Shown here: positions 25,284-34,726 of the stretch, in pieces
Layout: every line of letters starts with the position of its first letter
Numbering within the stretch: position 1 is the first letter of the stretch
DNA from: Paenibacillus xylanexedens
GTDB lineage: Bacteria; Bacillota; Bacilli; Paenibacillales; Paenibacillaceae
Assembly: GCF_017874615.1 (NCBI RefSeq)
Contig: NZ_JAGIKV010000012.1
Span: 124,001 to 188,000 of the forward strand
Direction: 5' to 3'
Length of the DNA stretch: 64,000 nt
Made by a program: the position numbers and the translations under genes
Notes under the pieces: model-generated
The model's database searches: none
Told to the model about the DNA's origin: nothing
Seen by the model: only the letters and a program-made list of their open reading frames with translations

Positions 25284-26739
25284 GTTTTTTCCAACTCCTA
25301 GAGAACTTCTGCTGATTCAGCCGCTGCGGGCGGGCATCATGAGGACGCCCGCGAAGCGCCCAGATGGGAAATCGAATCCATACATCCTTCATGTCAGCTA
25401 ATCGGAAAGGGGCCACTGGAGCAAAATAAGGCGATCCGAAGTTTTCCATCTTACAGAGGTGAATGGTTAGAATCACCAGACCAAATGCGATGCCGATATA
25501 TCCAAAAAGCGCCGCTCCAATCATCATTGGAAAGCGGAGAATACGGACTGCCGAACTCATCTCATGCGAAGGCACCAAAAACGACGAGATAGCGGTTAGT
25601 GAAACCACAATAATCATTGTATAGGATACAAGCCCCGCACGAACGATAGCATCTCCGATAACCAAACCGCCAACGATGCCGATGGTCTGGCCCACTCGGC
25701 TGGGAAGTCGGACCCCGGCTTCTCTTAATACTTCAAAGATCAGTTCAAGCAACATTGCCTCTACAAGTGCAGGAAAGGGGATGTTTTGCAATGATTTCTT
25801 GATTGTGTGTGCCAGTTCGATCGGTAAAATAGCGGAGTGAAAAGAGATGGTAGCAATATAAACAGCAGGTAATGTAAAAGCAATGACAAAACTCATCATG
25901 CGAATTAAACGTAAAAAGGAACTGACAATCCAGCGACCATGATAATCATCCGGACTTTGATAAAAAGCAAAAAACGTAACTGGAGCAATAAGAGCTGAAG
26001 GACTTCCTTCGGCAAGTATGGCGACACGTCCTTCCATCAAGTTGGCAATAACCCGGTCAGGTCTTTCTGTATTGAGCTGCTGGGGAAACAGAGAGAAGGG
26101 GTTATCCTCCATAAACTCTTCAATAAAACCTGGAGCGAGCACCATATCTGAAGATATGGACGTGATTCGCTCTTTTACTTCGTTCACTAACTCCGGATTG
26201 GCCAAGTCCTGAAGATATACAACTGCAATTTTGGTATGTGTCTTCTCGCCGACGTTAAAATATCGAACGATTAGGGATGGACTAATAATTTGTCTACGGA
26301 TCAGATTCAAATTAACCGAAAGCTGCTCTACGAATCCATTGTGCGGCCCTCGAATAACGCCTTCATTCTCCGGTTCGGTTGTGTTTCGGACATACATTTT
26401 CTCGGTAGAAAGAATGTAAAACTCCGGGTACCCATCGATTATGTAAAGACATTTCCCTTGAATAAGTGAATCTATTCCACGTTGCAGATCCGTATCTTTT
26501 CGACTTTCTAAAGTGGTGAACGATGGGTAGATTTCCGAATGAGCTTGGCTATTCAATGCTGTTAAGACATGTGTTTGAATGATCTCCTGATCTGCAAGTG
26601 AATCGATATAGAGAAGCACACTCTGTACACCATTAAGTAGAAGCTGTTGTTGTTTCAAATCGTCAGTACAGTAGAGGGACTGTTCCACATAAGAAATATT
26701 CATTTTTAATTCAGAAAAAGCCTGATTGGTTGGGGTCAT
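25276..26739 (-). CDS. GerAA-type germinant receptor subunit (Ger(x)A family)
   Basis: 487 residues. A hydrophilic N-terminal domain of about 280 residues is followed by several membrane helices (RMMSFVIAFTLPAVYIATISFH, PLVEAMLLELIFEVLREAGVRLP-type region) and a cytoplasmic tail. LFPQQLNTERPDRVIANLMEGRVAILAEGSPSALI is a family hallmark. The ATG has AGAGGTGG upstream. First gene of the three-gene operon; the receptor triggers spore germination on nutrient binding. Confidence 0.96.
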   Translation of the reverse strand: MTPTNQAFSELKMNISYVEQSLYCTDDLKQQQLLLNGVQSVLLYIDSLADQEIIQTHVLTALNSQAHSEIYPSFTTLESRKDTDLQRGIDSLIQGKCLYIIDGYPEFYILSTEKMYVRNTTEPENEGVIRGPHNGFVEQLSVNLNLIRRQIISPSLIVRYFNVGEKTHTKIAVVYLQDLANPELVNEVKERITSISSDMVLAPGFIEEFMEDNPFSLFPQQLNTERPDRVIANLMEGRVAILAEGSPSALIAPVTFFAFYQSPDDYHGRWIVSSFLRLIRMMSFVIAFTLPAVYIATISFHSAILPIELAHTIKKSLQNIPFPALVEAMLLELIFEVLREAGVRLPSRVGQTIGIVGGLVIGDAIVRAGLVSYTMIIVVSLTAISSFLVPSHEMSSAVRILRFPMMIGAALFGYIGIAFGLVILTIHLCKMENFGSPYFAPVAPFRLADMKDVWIRFPIWALRGRPHDARPQRLNQQKFSRSWKKRE

Positions 26740-26792
26740 TGATCCACCTCTTTATAAAATGCGACATGGATTATCTTGTGCAAAATCAAGAC

Positions 26793-26799
26793 TATTATG
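26793..26799 (-). promoter_or_regulatory. Possible sigma-G -10 element of the germination operon
   Basis: CATAATA on the minus strand, 54 bases before the A-subunit start, resembles the sigma-G -10 (CATACTA). A GAATA lies only 14 bases further upstream, shorter than the usual spacing, so this is weak. Confidence 0.25.
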
Positions 26800-26971
26800 C
26801 AATAGGCGCTTCTTATTCAAAGAACTTATAACCAAACATTGAAAAAATAGTTGCACAAAAATCCATAATTTACAATTCAATTAGAAACTTTTTCCTAAAT
26901 CTAGCGTCTAATACTATGACTTTTTGAGGGGTTATAAATTACTAGAGAGTAGAAGGAGCCAAAGACAACAC

Positions 26972-29227
26972 ATGAATATGAAGAAGAAATTATCCATTTT
27001 TACCGCTTTAGCCGTTTTTCAAGCATTTGCAGTCGGTTCTGTGAGTGCGCAATCAGCACCGCAAGGTGACACCGCGTCCGTAAACACGGTCAATGTAGAA
27101 TCAGTTGAGGTGTTAAAGCAAGAGCAGCCGATTGCAGAGCGTGAAGTGAAGACGGAGAGCAATAACAAATCTATCAATACTCCGCCCACTGAAGCCAAGG
27201 ACACTCAAACCTCGACCGGCACTGAGGCAACACCTAAAACAGAGAGCGAGAAACCTGCATTGGATGGGGGAGAGACCCCTGAGAAGGTTGAAACGCCAGC
27301 TACGCCTGCTCAGATAGAGCAACCATCCGTTGATGGGACGTCTCCTGCAGCAGCAGGCGGGAATCTGACGTTGTACATGAATAGCAACAAAATGGAGCAG
27401 GATGGAAAAACGTATCTTGCTGGACAGCCAATGGCTGTAAAAAACGGTGTATCCTATGTTGCAATCCGTGCGCTGGTTGACCGTGTGGGATATGGCGTCA
27501 AATATGATAACAAAACCAAGGAAACCATCATTATTAGTGGTGAGGATGAACTCCGATTCAAAACTAACAGCAAGGACTATACGGTAAATGGAGAGACCAG
27601 AACGATGAAAGGCCCTGCTTATCAGCAAAAAAGTACATTCATGGTGCCGTTAACTTCCATTACTCAAGCTCTGAACATCACCTATAAAGTGAATCAGTCG
27701 GCTAAAACGGTTGTGTTGAATCTTAATACAAAACCTGTTGCAAGCTTTACCATTTCCCAAAAGGAAATCTTTGCAGGTGATCAAGTGGACTACGTGACTT
27801 CTTCCAGTTCACCTAATGGACTGGATATCGTTGACGAACGCTGGACTGGTCGCCAGGATTCATTTGATCAAGCAGGTACATATACGATTTCATATCAAGT
27901 ACAGGATTCCAACGGTCAATGGAGCGATCCCTATTCAACTACGATTGAAGTTTTGGCTCCTAATCTTCCTCCTGTAGCCATGTTCGCCACGGATAAAGAA
28001 CAGTATAAAATGGGCGAAAAAATAACATACACAGACCAAAGTACAGATGACGAAAATAATATTGTTAAAGCAGCATGGGAGAACAATTCACTTGCGTTCT
28101 TTGAACCGGGTCCAAAAACGGTGACACTTACGGTTACTGACAATCACGGTGCTACGAACACGTACTCCAAAGTCATCACCATAACCAATGAGACCTTATA
28201 TTCATTTACCGATTTTAATTTACTCTTCACGCCGGTAGGACAGAAATTCACCTTTAACGGCGGCGAAGTGACTACGATGGAGAAAGTGCCTTATACGTAC
28301 ATGGATGAGCCAAGTTTGCTGATCCGCAGTAACAGTCCGGAAACTGTGAATACGGAAGGCATTGTATATAAAGAATCATCTTTGGGGCAGACCCGTTTCA
28401 TGATTCACCACGTGAACAATACAGGCAAAAGAGTAAAAATGTATGTGATTGCAACCAATAACAATCCAAATCCAGCCGTATTTCAACAACAGAATATGGG
28501 CTTTGCCGGACCTACACCGTATGCTACCGTAGCTGGGAAATTGTCTATTGATAAATGGTTTAAGTCGATTCAGACTGGAGCGGATCAAAAGAAAGAGTAC
28601 CTTCAACCTGGAGAAAGCAAACTCATTTTGACCGAACTTAATAAAACTCCGATGAAAGAAGGACAAGTCATCTCTCTCTATTCGGATGCATATAGTGATT
28701 ATTCCTTAGACTATAACGTTATCCTGGTGGAAGAAAATAAAGATCCGTTCGAGGCTCTGCCATTGCTACCTGTGCTTGATCGTGACGGAGTGCACAACCG
28801 TGGTACGTACCCGAATGCGACTCGCATTATAAAGTACGATGAGCACGTGGGAATCAAACCTGCCCGTCTTCCACTTGGTGACAATTCAAGCGATCCCAAT
28901 CTGGTAGGAACAGATCCGATGGCTTACACAGACGCATCCAATGCGGGTAATTTCGGTGTATTGTACAAAATTACGCTGACCAATGTCGCTCCGCGTACAC
29001 TTATCTCCTTTAATCCTCGTGGAGGGAAGTACTCCGGAGTAGCTCTGGTGAACAATCAGTTGGTATCGATTGCCGAAGGTAACGTTGCGGTTGCCAATTC
29101 AAGTGAACAAAGCGTTCTTTACCGCACCGGGTTAACTGGAGAGAGCGTAACGATTCTATTCTCTGCCGCGCCAGGAAGCAACCTGCCGGTCAATCTGCTC
29201 TTTACACCACTCCCATCGGAGAAGTAA
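26972..29227 (+). CDS. Large secreted protein with copper-amine-oxidase-N-like and PKD domains
   Basis: About 751 residues. A signal peptide (MNMKKKLSIFTALAVFQAFAVGSVSA) is followed by a Thr/Glu/Pro-rich linker (about 30-135) and a copper amine oxidase N-terminal-like domain (about 138-238: LYMNSNKMEQDGKTYLAG...YVAIRALVDRVGYGVKYDNKTKETIII). Two PKD-like beta-sandwiches follow (about 240-415: VASFTISQKEIFAGDQVDY, PPVAMFATDKEQYKMGEKITYTD), then a C-terminal region of about 330 residues that I do not recognise. In Paenibacillus the CuAO-N domain is a cell-envelope module, not an oxidase. The protein is probably surface-bound or secreted. It diverges from the germination operon. Confidence 0.85.
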   Translation: MNMKKKLSIFTALAVFQAFAVGSVSAQSAPQGDTASVNTVNVESVEVLKQEQPIAEREVKTESNNKSINTPPTEAKDTQTSTGTEATPKTESEKPALDGGETPEKVETPATPAQIEQPSVDGTSPAAAGGNLTLYMNSNKMEQDGKTYLAGQPMAVKNGVSYVAIRALVDRVGYGVKYDNKTKETIIISGEDELRFKTNSKDYTVNGETRTMKGPAYQQKSTFMVPLTSITQALNITYKVNQSAKTVVLNLNTKPVASFTISQKEIFAGDQVDYVTSSSSPNGLDIVDERWTGRQDSFDQAGTYTISYQVQDSNGQWSDPYSTTIEVLAPNLPPVAMFATDKEQYKMGEKITYTDQSTDDENNIVKAAWENNSLAFFEPGPKTVTLTVTDNHGATNTYSKVITITNETLYSFTDFNLLFTPVGQKFTFNGGEVTTMEKVPYTYMDEPSLLIRSNSPETVNTEGIVYKESSLGQTRFMIHHVNNTGKRVKMYVIATNNNPNPAVFQQQNMGFAGPTPYATVAGKLSIDKWFKSIQTGADQKKEYLQPGESKLILTELNKTPMKEGQVISLYSDAYSDYSLDYNVILVEENKDPFEALPLLPVLDRDGVHNRGTYPNATRIIKYDEHVGIKPARLPLGDNSSDPNLVGTDPMAYTDASNAGNFGVLYKITLTNVAPRTLISFNPRGGKYSGVALVNNQLVSIAEGNVAVANSSEQSVLYRTGLTGESVTILFSAAPGSNLPVNLLFTPLPSEK

Positions 29228-29255
29228 AGGTATATATAGTTTTATATCTAAATCA

Positions 29256-29294
29256 AAGGCAACCGAACAGGAATGATTCGGTTGCCTTTTTTTT
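29256..29294 (+). terminator. Intrinsic terminator after the CuAO-N/PKD protein
   Basis: A perfect 12-bp stem AAGGCAACCGAA / TTCGGTTGCCTT, followed by a run of about eight T residues. Confidence 0.92.
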
Positions 29295-29339
29295 GCGTTG
29301 GAAGAAATCAGACTATAGTTGGGAATGAATTATCTTTGT

Positions 29340-29888
29340 TTAGGAGAGGTTATTTTCCAATAACATTCCCACTTGTTTTCCCATAACTTGAGGTGAATAG
29401 GGCATGTCATTAATGAACCACCATTCTACAATTCCTACATAAGCTGGCGAGATAAATTGAATAAGAAGCTCTTCATCTATTCCTTGTCTTTTTCCCTCGG
29501 ACATATCCCAACCATTCTTAATATCGTCTGTGACAAAATCGAGGAACCGGCTACGGAAAAAAGGAGCTCCTTTACTAGTTAACATTGCTGAAAAGAATGA
29601 ATAATGTTGTTCAAAATATAAAAACCATGTCGCACTACCCTCTAATGTATCCGTTTCGGCTTCCAATTCACACAATCTCTTTAATTCCTCAATATGCTCT
29701 TCAATAAGCTTATCCAGTAGATCGTACTTATCCAAGTAATGCAGATAGATCGTTCTACGATTAACATTAGCTTGATCAGCAATATCCTGAATCGTAATGT
29801 CATCAAAACTTTTTTCAGACATGAGTTCTATCACTGCTTTTTTGATAGCTTCTTGAGATTTCAAGCTTCTTCTGTCCACTTTAAGCAT
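29340..29888 (-). CDS. TetR/AcrR-family regulator
   Basis: 182 residues. The N-terminal helix-turn-helix is clear (SFDDITIQDIADQANVNRRTIYLHYLDKYDLLDKLI). The C-terminal helices resemble the DhaS/TetR_C_7 group. It lies divergently from an MFS pump, with a 10-bp inverted repeat in the gap, so it may control that pump. The ligand is unknown. Confidence 0.9.
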   Translation of the reverse strand: MLKVDRRSLKSQEAIKKAVIELMSEKSFDDITIQDIADQANVNRRTIYLHYLDKYDLLDKLIEEHIEELKRLCELEAETDTLEGSATWFLYFEQHYSFFSAMLTSKGAPFFRSRFLDFVTDDIKNGWDMSEGKRQGIDEELLIQFISPAYVGIVEWWFINDMPYSPQVMGKQVGMLLENNLS

Positions 29889-29936
29889 GTACCTCCACCT
29901 AACTTTCTTGAAAAGTAATTCACAATTTAAGTCGTG

Positions 29937-30008
29937 TTGTGTATTAATGCACGAATCCTGATGTTTTGTGGTTGTTGATACATTTTATTTATATATAATA
30001 ATACACAA
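29937..30008. promoter_or_regulatory. Widely spaced inverted repeat between TetR and MFS genes
   Basis: TTGTGTATTA (29937-29946) and its exact reverse complement TAATACACAA (29999-30008), 52 bases apart. The arms may be two half-sites or two operators of the neighbouring TetR protein. The gap between is very AT-rich. Confidence 0.45.
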
Positions 30009-30116
30009 ATGAGTATTAAGCCCTCAATGTGAATTTAAATTAAAATAGATGATTACAGCCAAAAGGAGGAAAGTTTGGTTTCAATCATTTGAATATCATC
30101 TTGGGCGGAGTACAGC

Positions 30117-30164
30117 ATGAGAAAGAGAATATGGAGCAACGGTGGGGGTAACAATGATGTCTAA
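30117..30164 (+). CDS. Possible 15-residue leader peptide overlapping the MFS start
   Basis: ATG preceded by GGCGGAG at seven bases. The frame MRKRIWSNGGGNNDV ends inside the first codons of the MFS gene in another frame. It could couple translation to the pump gene. The frame is short and may be chance. Confidence 0.2.
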   Translation: MRKRIWSNGGGNNDV

Positions 30165-31326
30165 ACGAAATAAATTATTTATATTTATATTAACTTTGGG
30201 TGTCTTCGGAATCTTAAATACTGAAATGGGCGTTATTGGGATATTGCCTCAAATTGCTGAACAGTTCAATGTTAGCGTGTCTCAAGCAGGATTGCTAGTA
30301 AGTCTGTTTGCACTTGCAGTTGCGATATCGGGTCCCATTCTGCCTTTAGTGTTTTCTCGTTTTAATCGCAGAGGGGTAATGCTACTTGTACTCGGTGTGT
30401 TCGTGATCAGTAACATTTTCTCTATATTTGCAACAAACTTTACATTCGCAATAATTGCTCGTGTTATCCCGGCATTTTTACATCCCGTCTATATCTCGAT
30501 CGCTCTGACAGCAGCAGCTAGTTCGGTTAGTGATAAAGAGATTCCTAAAGCAGTGTCAAAAGTCATTATGGGCGTATCTGCTGGCATTGTGCTAGGTGTA
30601 CCCATCACAACTTTTATTGCCAGTATCGCTTCAATTGATGCTGCTATGACTTTTTTTGCTATCGTGAATGCAGTAGCATTCATTGGTGTATTGCTATTTG
30701 TCCCATCCATGCCTGTAAGAGAAAGGCTTTCCTACGGATCTCAACTACGTGTATTGAAGAAAGCAATAACTTGGCATTCTATTGTTGCCGTTATATTTGT
30801 AAATGCAGCAACGGCTGGAGTGTATAGTTACTTCGCCGAATATCTTGCGACCATTACTCATATTTCTGGTAAAGGTCTTAGTCTAATGTTAGTTATATTT
30901 GGTGCAGCCAGTTTATTTGGTAACGTATTAGGAGGAAAATTGCTTTCCAAAAATGCAATTAAGTCCGTAATGATCTATCCATTTGTATTTGGAGTAGTCT
31001 ACATCTTCCTGTTCTTTATGGGCCAATTCACTGTCCCTATGTTCATTATTGTTGTTATATGGGGAGTGCTGTATGCAATCGCAAGCAATATTAGTCAGTA
31101 TTGGATTACGTCAGCAGCTCCGGAAGCTCCTGAATTCGCGAATGGATTATTTCTAACATCTGGTAACCTGGGCGTAACCATTGGAACAACTGTCGGAGGG
31201 TTGTTTATATCAGGAATGGGGGTTCGGTACATTGTAGTAGGTGGACTGTTATTTTTGATATTGAGCCTGGCGTTTATCCTATTAAGAATTTATATGTATA
31301 CTCCTAAAAAACAAATCTCTCATTGA
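30154..31326 (+). CDS. MFS transporter (DHA1-type), paralogue of the 9507 gene
   Basis: About 390 residues, twelve helices. The N-terminus (KLFIFILTLGVFGILNTEMGVIGILPQIAEQFNVSVSQAGLLVSLFALAVAISGPILPL) is nearly superimposable on the protein at 9507-10685, and both lie beside a LysR gene of the same subfamily. ATG 30154 or 30157 can serve as start behind GGTGGGGG; GTG 30142 is less likely. Substrate unknown; the group includes sugar and drug exporters. Confidence 0.9.
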   Translation: MMSKRNKLFIFILTLGVFGILNTEMGVIGILPQIAEQFNVSVSQAGLLVSLFALAVAISGPILPLVFSRFNRRGVMLLVLGVFVISNIFSIFATNFTFAIIARVIPAFLHPVYISIALTAAASSVSDKEIPKAVSKVIMGVSAGIVLGVPITTFIASIASIDAAMTFFAIVNAVAFIGVLLFVPSMPVRERLSYGSQLRVLKKAITWHSIVAVIFVNAATAGVYSYFAEYLATITHISGKGLSLMLVIFGAASLFGNVLGGKLLSKNAIKSVMIYPFVFGVVYIFLFFMGQFTVPMFIIVVIWGVLYAIASNISQYWITSAAPEAPEFANGLFLTSGNLGVTIGTTVGGLFISGMGVRYIVVGGLLFLILSLAFILLRIYMYTPKKQISH

Positions 31327-31350
31327 GAATTTAACCTTTTGTTATCTTGG

Positions 31351-31378
31351 GGACACGTTAATAACGTGTCCTTGTTTT
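31351..31378 (+). terminator. Intrinsic terminator after the MFS gene
   Basis: GGACACGTTA / TAACGTGTCC stem with a very small loop, then CTTGTTTT. It separates the convergent MFS and LysR genes. Confidence 0.7.
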
Positions 31379-31417
31379 ATTGAAGAATAACCACACTAAA
31401 GGTACATCCCAATCCTT

Positions 31418-32299
31418 TTATGAATCATAGATATCCTTTATAAATTGAATAAAGTGAGCGGTAGCTGAGCTAAATAGCCTATTCTTTTTCCAAGCGAGTA
31501 CATGATTTGTTATTCGTTCAGGTTCAAAGGGAACAAAACATGTGCTATTACTTTCCCGGATTGTATATGATCCGCTTACACATATGGCATACCCCAGTTT
31601 CCGTTCTACCAACTGCATCGCATTAGTCAATAAATTATGGGATGCGAAAATAGTAAGTCGATCATTCTCCACACCAAGCCAACTTGCAATCTCATTCTGC
31701 ACAATTGTCCGACGGGGTGGAATTAAGGGTAAAGAAAGTATCTCTTGAATCCCAATGGATGATTTCTGAGCAAGGGGATCATCTCGTCTCATCAGAATAC
31801 CCCACTTTTCCGGATAGGGTAATCGAACATAGTCATATTTTGCAGTTTCAATGGGTTCCAATAAAATGCCGATATCGATATTTCCTCGGTCAAGCTTTTC
31901 TCTAATATCATCTCCATCAGCACTATACAGTTCATATTGTACTCTAGGATGCCGGTTGGAGAATTTCTCTACGATTTCTGCCAGAGCTCTGGATACAATG
32001 GACTCCACACAGCCAATAGAAACCACTCCGCCAATCAGATCCTTCTGTTCTGCCATATCTCTTTCTGTCTTGTCTAAGAGGGAAACGATCTCTTTTACCC
32101 GTTGCTGATACAAGAGACCGCTATCTGTTAATGTAATCTGTCTTTTTCCTCGTATCAGCAAACGCGTACCCAGTTCTTCTTCAAGATCCATAAGCTGCCT
32201 GCTTAGTGTTGGTTGCGTAATATGAAGGATTTCTGCTGCTTTTGTTATATTGCCTACTTTAGCCACAGTTAAAAAGTATTTCAAAACCCGAATATCCAC
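31418..32299 (-). CDS. LysR-family transcriptional regulator, paralogue of the 8308 gene
   Basis: 293 residues. N-terminal helix-turn-helix MDIRVLKYFLTVAKVGNITKAAEILHITQPTLSRQLMDLEEELG, effector domain with YELYSADGDDIREKLDRGNIDIGILLEP. This segment has a close counterpart in the LysR at 8308-9195 (YHLYSGNEDDVTERLDKGLLDFGILIQP). It is convergent with the paralogous MFS pump and divergent from a frameshifted MATE gene. Confidence 0.93.
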   Translation of the reverse strand: MDIRVLKYFLTVAKVGNITKAAEILHITQPTLSRQLMDLEEELGTRLLIRGKRQITLTDSGLLYQQRVKEIVSLLDKTERDMAEQKDLIGGVVSIGCVESIVSRALAEIVEKFSNRHPRVQYELYSADGDDIREKLDRGNIDIGILLEPIETAKYDYVRLPYPEKWGILMRRDDPLAQKSSIGIQEILSLPLIPPRRTIVQNEIASWLGVENDRLTIFASHNLLTNAMQLVERKLGYAICVSGSYTIRESNSTCFVPFEPERITNHVLAWKKNRLFSSATAHFIQFIKDIYDS

Positions 32300-32479
32300 A
32301 CCTTATCATCCTTTCCATAATACGTCGGATAGATCATTCACAGATGATTATACGATACATATTAGGCATGATACAAAATACACCATAGGTATTAGTAATT
32401 ATACAGATAGGAATTTACAATGAATGGAGAACGTGACTTGAGAGTTGTGTAGTTAATCATACAATATGAGGTTAAAATT

Positions 32480-33864
32480 ATGAAAAAATCAAAAATGCCA
32501 TTTTCGAACCCGTTGTTATTTACAGATAAAGATTTAATGAGAATATTTATCCCGTTAATTATTGAACAAATGTTAGCATCTTTGATCGGATTGTCCGATT
32601 CAATCATGGCAGCTTCTATAGGAGAGTCAGCCGTATCTGCTGTTTCTTTAGTCGAAATGATTATGTTGCTGTTAATAAGTTTATTCGCAGCTTTAGCTAC
32701 GGGTGGCACGGTGATTGTGGGGCAATATCTCGGAAAAAAACAGGAAAACCAAGCCAGAGAAGCCTCAAATCAATTAGTTTGGTTTGCTGGAGCAGCAGGG
32801 CTTGTGATTATGATTTTTATTTATATCTTTAAAGGCTTTATTTTAGATGTTCTCTTTGGCAATATCACCGACGAGGTATATAACTATGCCAACACTTATT
32901 TATTGATCGTCGGAGCTTCTATTCCTTTTTTAGCTCTTTATAACGCTGGAGCTGCCATATTCAGAACGATGGGCAACTCCAAATTGCCTATGAAAATTAT
33001 GCTGGCTATGAACATTCTGAATATTGCAGGCAATGTCTTGTTCATCTATGGGTTCAATATAGGGATTGCAGGGATGCTATTCCTACTTTAATTTCCAGAA
33101 TAGGTGCTGCAGTATGCATTCTAATTCATGTAACAAATCCTAAGCATGTTCTTCATCTAAATAAAACCTTGAAGCATAAGTTTAATTCATTGATGATTAA
33201 ACAGATCATGCGGATCGGTGTACCTTATGGATTAGAAAATGGAATATTCTATTTTGGACGTTTGTTGATATTAAGTTTGGTATCTACATTTGGAACAGCT
33301 GCTATAGCGGCAAATTCAGTTGGCAGTACGATTACTTCATTGCAAGCTTTACCTGGAATGGCCATTGGTTTAGGAATGTCTATAGTCATTTCCAGATGTG
33401 TGGGTGCTGGAGATTTTACACAGGCTAGATACTATACGAAAAAGATACTTGGTATCATTTTTGTGGCACAGATTGTGAGTTCCGTAATTAGTTTAGCCTT
33501 GTTTCCGAGTATATTGAGCATTTATCATTTTTCAGCAGAAGCAATGCAATGGACTACTGAGATTGTGTGGAGCCATGCGATTGTCATGATATTGATTTGG
33601 CCTTTCGGAAATGCACTTCCATCGGTATTCCGGGCTGCTGGAGATGCAAAGTACCCCATGGTAGTGAGTATGATTACTATGTTTTGCTGCAGAATTATAT
33701 TCGCTTATGTCTTGGTATATCTCCTTGATATGGGAATGTTTGCAACATGGATAGCTATCTATTGTGATTGGTTGATAAAAGGAGGGCTATTCATATGGAG
33801 GTATGTTAATGGGAAATGGACTAAATTCCAAGCTACCGAGCTAAATGGCAGGAAAGCTGAATAA
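32480..33864 (+). pseudogene. MATE-family efflux transporter broken by a frameshift
   Basis: The first frame (32480-33091) encodes the N-terminal half (LLFTDKDLMRIFIPLIIEQMLASLIGLSDSIMAASIGESAVSAVS). At about 33071-33075 the reading shifts by one base. From 33076 a second frame continues the protein without a break (AIPTLISRIGAAVCILIH, then MIKQIMRIGVPYGLENGIFYFGRLL) to 33864. Together they make a normal MATE protein of about 460 residues. Either a one-base loss (or two-base gain) inactivated the gene, or the base is a sequencing error. It diverges from the LysR gene. It is a different MATE branch from the 6089 gene. Confidence 0.85.
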
Positions 33865-33933
33865 TTAATCGAATTGATTGAAGAGATGGCTTTAGGTAAC
33901 GAAGTTCGCAGTGGGAAAGAGGAGGAAACAGTT

Positions 33934-34716
33934 ATGGATTTGGGATTAAAGGATAAAGTAGCACTAATTACAGGCGGCAGCAAAGGAATCGGGCTAGAGA
34001 CAGCAGTGATCTTAGCATCGGAAGGCGCAAAGGTGGCAATCGTTGCCCGCAACAAAGAGGCGCTCCAAGCTGCGGCGCAACGAATTAAAGAAACTACGGG
34101 TACAGATGCACTAGTCATTTCTGCAGATATTTCAGTAGAAGCAGAGGTACGAAGTGCGGTGGAACAGACTGCAGAGCATTTCGGTGGACTGGATATCTTG
34201 GTCAACAATGCGGGAACCTCTGCGGCCTGGCCGTTTGAAGAGGTCGGTACCGAAAGCTGGGCTGCTGACCTGGATTTGAAATTGTTAGGAGCAGTCCACA
34301 GTTCTAAGGCGGCAGTTTCTCATATGCGCCAAAGAGGTGGTGGTTCTATCCTTAATGTGACGGCGACTGTTGGGAAGACACCATCTGCGTCATCTTTGCC
34401 AACATCAGTCAGCCGAGCTGCAGGTCTTGCACTTACGAAGGCGATGAGCAAAGACCTCGCCAAGGACAATATTCGTGTTAACGCGGTGTGCATCGGTCTG
34501 ATTCGTAGCGATCAGATTGAACGGAAATGGCAGGCTTCAGCACCAGAGCAAAGTTGGGAGGAATTCGCTTCCAACCCAATTCATGGCATCCCACTACAGA
34601 GGATAGGTCATACCGAAGAGGCGGCAAAAGTTATTGCTTTTCTTGTGTCAGGAGCAGCCTCCTACGTAACAGGAACTGCCGTTAACATAGACGGTGGTAA
34701 ATCCTCTGTACTATAA
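33934..34716 (+). CDS. SDR-fold protein with replaced catalytic residues
   Basis: 260 residues. The Rossmann NAD(P) motif is intact (ALITGGSKGIGLETA) and so is NNAG (LVNNAGTSAAWP). Where SDR enzymes have the Y-x3-K pair, this one reads TSVSR before AAGLALTKA, so Tyr is replaced by Thr and Lys by Arg. The catalytic Ser strand reads LNVTATVG. The C-terminal GTAVNIDGG is typical. The ATG at 33934 has AGGAGG nine bases upstream. It lies 70 bases after the MATE pseudogene. Function unknown; it may bind cofactor without normal oxidoreductase activity. Confidence 0.87.
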   Translation: MDLGLKDKVALITGGSKGIGLETAVILASEGAKVAIVARNKEALQAAAQRIKETTGTDALVISADISVEAEVRSAVEQTAEHFGGLDILVNNAGTSAAWPFEEVGTESWAADLDLKLLGAVHSSKAAVSHMRQRGGGSILNVTATVGKTPSASSLPTSVSRAAGLALTKAMSKDLAKDNIRVNAVCIGLIRSDQIERKWQASAPEQSWEEFASNPIHGIPLQRIGHTEEAAKVIAFLVSGAASYVTGTAVNIDGGKSSVL

Positions 34717-34726
34717 AAAAAGCGAT

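Noticed and set aside
27113-27628. 171-codon minus-strand frame at the start of the CuAO-N/PKD gene
   Set aside because: Arises from the Thr/Glu/Pro-rich codon pattern on the opposite strand; nothing supports translation.
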